From positions 1 through 18,890 of the forward strand of contig JAILOW010000150.1 of assembly GCA_024690635.1 (NCBI GenBank): a DNA stretch of 18,890 bases, read 5' to 3'. Source of the DNA: Butyrivibrio sp. Lineage in GTDB: Bacteria; Bacillota_A; Clostridia; Lachnospirales; Lachnospiraceae. The stretch's first letter is position 1, and every line of letters starts with the position of its first letter. The position numbers were made by a program, and so were the translations under genes. Below, one piece after another: positions 17,519 through 18,890 of this stretch. Below the pieces are notes generated by a model. The model did not search any database. It was given only the letters and a program-made list of their open reading frames with translations, and was not told where the DNA came from.

Positions 17519-18531
17519 GTACAGGATACAGAAACCTTAATAGAAAAAGAATCCTGGTGATAGTTCTTATGACTATAGTGATGATCTTACTTATGTTTGC
17601 AGATCTTTTCACTGGATCATCCAAGATGTCGGTAAAAGAGGCTATAGATATCCTTTTGGATGGACCTTCTAACGAAAGTAAGTATCATTTTATTCTATGG
17701 GCTGTAAGAATGCCAATGACTATGACCTGCCTTGGAGTAGGGGCGTCATTGGCCCTTGCGGGGGGAGAAATGCAGACAATACTGCAAAATCCCCTTGCTA
17801 GTCCATATACCCTTGGAATATCTTCTGCAGCTGGATTTGGAGCCGCTCTTTCTGTGGTAACCGGCTTTCCGTTCATACCAATTTCTTGGATCAACATATC
17901 AGTATCAGCCCTTATCTTTGCTCTTGGAACATCAGCTTTGATCTTCACATTATGTAAAAGAAATGCTGACACTAAGACAATGATACTAATAGGAATAGTA
18001 GTGACATTTCTCTTTAGTGCACTTCAATCTCTTATGCAGTATCTTGCTAGTCAGGAACAGCTCTCAGAGATAATGCACTGGATGTTTGGCTCATTATCTA
18101 AGGCATCTTCACAGGGAGCAGTTGTGTGCATTGCCTGTTTTGTAGTTATTTTCATACTATCAATGGGTTCAACATGGCAGCTTACATGTCTTTCGGCAGG
18201 AGAGGAAAGGGCAAAGAGCCTTGGAATCAATACTGAGAGGCTTAGAAGAAAGATATATCTGTTCTCATCTCTTTTGACAGCAGTCTCCGTTTCGTATGTG
18301 GGATCAATAGGATTTATCGGACTTGTGGCTCCACATCTTGCCAGATCTTATGTTGGTGATGATCAGAGGTTCTTACTGGTTCTTTCCCCGATAATGGGAG
18401 CTATCATCCTTCTTGCAGCTTCAGTAGTTGCCAAGGTCTTGAAGCCGGGAGAGATAATACCCGTTGGAATCATAACAAACCTTGTGGGTGTTTCATTCCT
18501 TCTTTATCTTTTGTTGAGGAAAAGACTATGA
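17515..18531 (+). CDS. FecCD-family ABC transporter permease
   Basis: A 338-aa polytopic membrane protein of the FecCD/BtuC family, which forms the homodimeric channel of iron-siderophore, haem or cobalamin importers. Family marks: VRMPMTMTCLGVGASLALAGG (read as RMPMT and GASLALAGGEMQ), TILQNPLASPYTLGISSAAG, the cytoplasmic coupling-helix region with SLGINTERLRRK, and GSIGFIGLVAPHLAR. The start is an ATGA overlap with the binding-protein frame and the local ribosome-binding site is weak, so its translation is probably coupled to the upstream gene. That matters because the upstream gene carries stops. The frame is intact and of normal length. The ATPase gene follows, again by ATGA overlap. Confidence 0.93.
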   Translation: MSTGYRNLNRKRILVIVLMTIVMILLMFADLFTGSSKMSVKEAIDILLDGPSNESKYHFILWAVRMPMTMTCLGVGASLALAGGEMQTILQNPLASPYTLGISSAAGFGAALSVVTGFPFIPISWINISVSALIFALGTSALIFTLCKRNADTKTMILIGIVVTFLFSALQSLMQYLASQEQLSEIMHWMFGSLSKASSQGAVVCIACFVVIFILSMGSTWQLTCLSAGEERAKSLGINTERLRRKIYLFSSLLTAVSVSYVGSIGFIGLVAPHLARSYVGDDQRFLLVLSPIMGAIILLAASVVAKVLKPGEIIPVGIITNLVGVSFLLYLLLRKRL

Positions 18532-18890
18532 GAGAACGATGCAATATGGCGCTAAAGATCCAAGACATTAAGGTGAGCTTTGGCGATAAAAAGGTATTAA
18601 AGGGCGTGAACCTGGAACTATCTGGTGAAGGCCTATATGCGGTTGTTGGCGTAAATGGAACAGGTAAAAGCGTCTTGATGAAGTCGCTAGCAGGTATTCA
18701 AGCGTATTCTGGAAAGACCATTCTTACTGATGGAAGTGAAGATTGTCCCAAAAAGGATATAGCCTATGTGCCCCAAGCCACTAACCTTAATTCTTCATTG
18801 ACGGCTTTTGAGATGGTTCTTTTGGGTAAGGTTAAACAGCTTAGACTCAGAGTACCGGATGATGTTATCAGTGAAGTATATAAGGTTATG
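18528..18890 (+). CDS. FecE/FepC-type ABC transporter ATP-binding protein, N-terminal part (cut by window edge)
   Basis: The first 121 codons of the importer ATPase are present. The ATG at 18528 overlaps the permease stop (ATGA) and has GAGGA about 8 nt upstream; an ATG at codon 7 (18546) is an alternative. Walker A is at residues 41-48 (GVNGTGKS, slightly unlike the usual GPNGSGKS). The Q-loop is YVPQ, with Gln83. The signature motif, Walker B and H-loop would lie beyond the window. With the FecCD permease it would form the energised channel of an iron, haem or cobalamin importer. Confidence 0.9.
   Translation, partial: MRERCNMALKIQDIKVSFGDKKVLKGVNLELSGEGLYAVVGVNGTGKSVLMKSLAGIQAYSGKTILTDGSEDCPKKDIAYVPQATNLNSSLTAFEMVLLGKVKQLRLRVPDDVISEVYKVM

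Overview
The window reads as chromosomal DNA of a rumen or gut Lachnospiraceae bacterium, most likely Butyrivibrio/Pseudobutyrivibrio-like. Support: Gram-positive lipoprotein signals (LAGC, SAC), strong AGGAGG ribosome-binding sites, ABC sugar importers of the Firmicutes type, a DUF624/YesL protein, and an esterase that resembles Est1E of Butyrivibrio proteoclasticus. This placement is by recollection of families; no database search was run.

Positions 1-15245 are a two-operon locus for using arabinoxylan fragments. A divergent AraC-type regulator (1-151, cut by the window edge) faces operon 1 (423-5758): sugar-binding lipoprotein, two MalF/MalG-type permeases and a GH120-type beta-xylosidase, closed by a bidirectional terminator. 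An ArsR-like one-component regulator with a large C-terminal domain (5815-6732, minus) converges on operon 1. It is divergent from operon 2 (7046-15245): a second binding lipoprotein, two permeases, a GH51 and a GH43 alpha-L-arabinofuranosidase, a YesL-like membrane protein, an unrecognised coiled-coil protein and a feruloyl-esterase-like hydrolase.

None of the hydrolases has a signal peptide. The logic is import of short, substituted, possibly feruloylated xylo/arabino-oligosaccharides through two ABC importers, then complete trimming in the cytoplasm: esterase removes ferulate, GH51/GH43 remove arabinose, GH120 releases xylose. Neither importer has its own ATPase here, so a shared MsmX-type ATPase elsewhere is implied.

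From about 15200 the content and codon use change. A LysR-type regulator (minus) overlaps the end of the esterase gene by 52 bp and is divergent from an iron/cobalamin-type ABC importer. That importer comprises a binding lipoprotein gene broken by two in-frame stops, an intact FecCD permease and the start of the ATPase gene, which runs off the window. A Fur-like/LysR-like box sits in the divergent promoter.

I see no tRNA, rRNA, CRISPR, insertion sequence or phage gene. Most of the window is a recognisable type of polysaccharide-utilisation locus. The least explained items are the coiled-coil protein in operon 2, the regulatory dyads, and the nonsense-interrupted binding protein.
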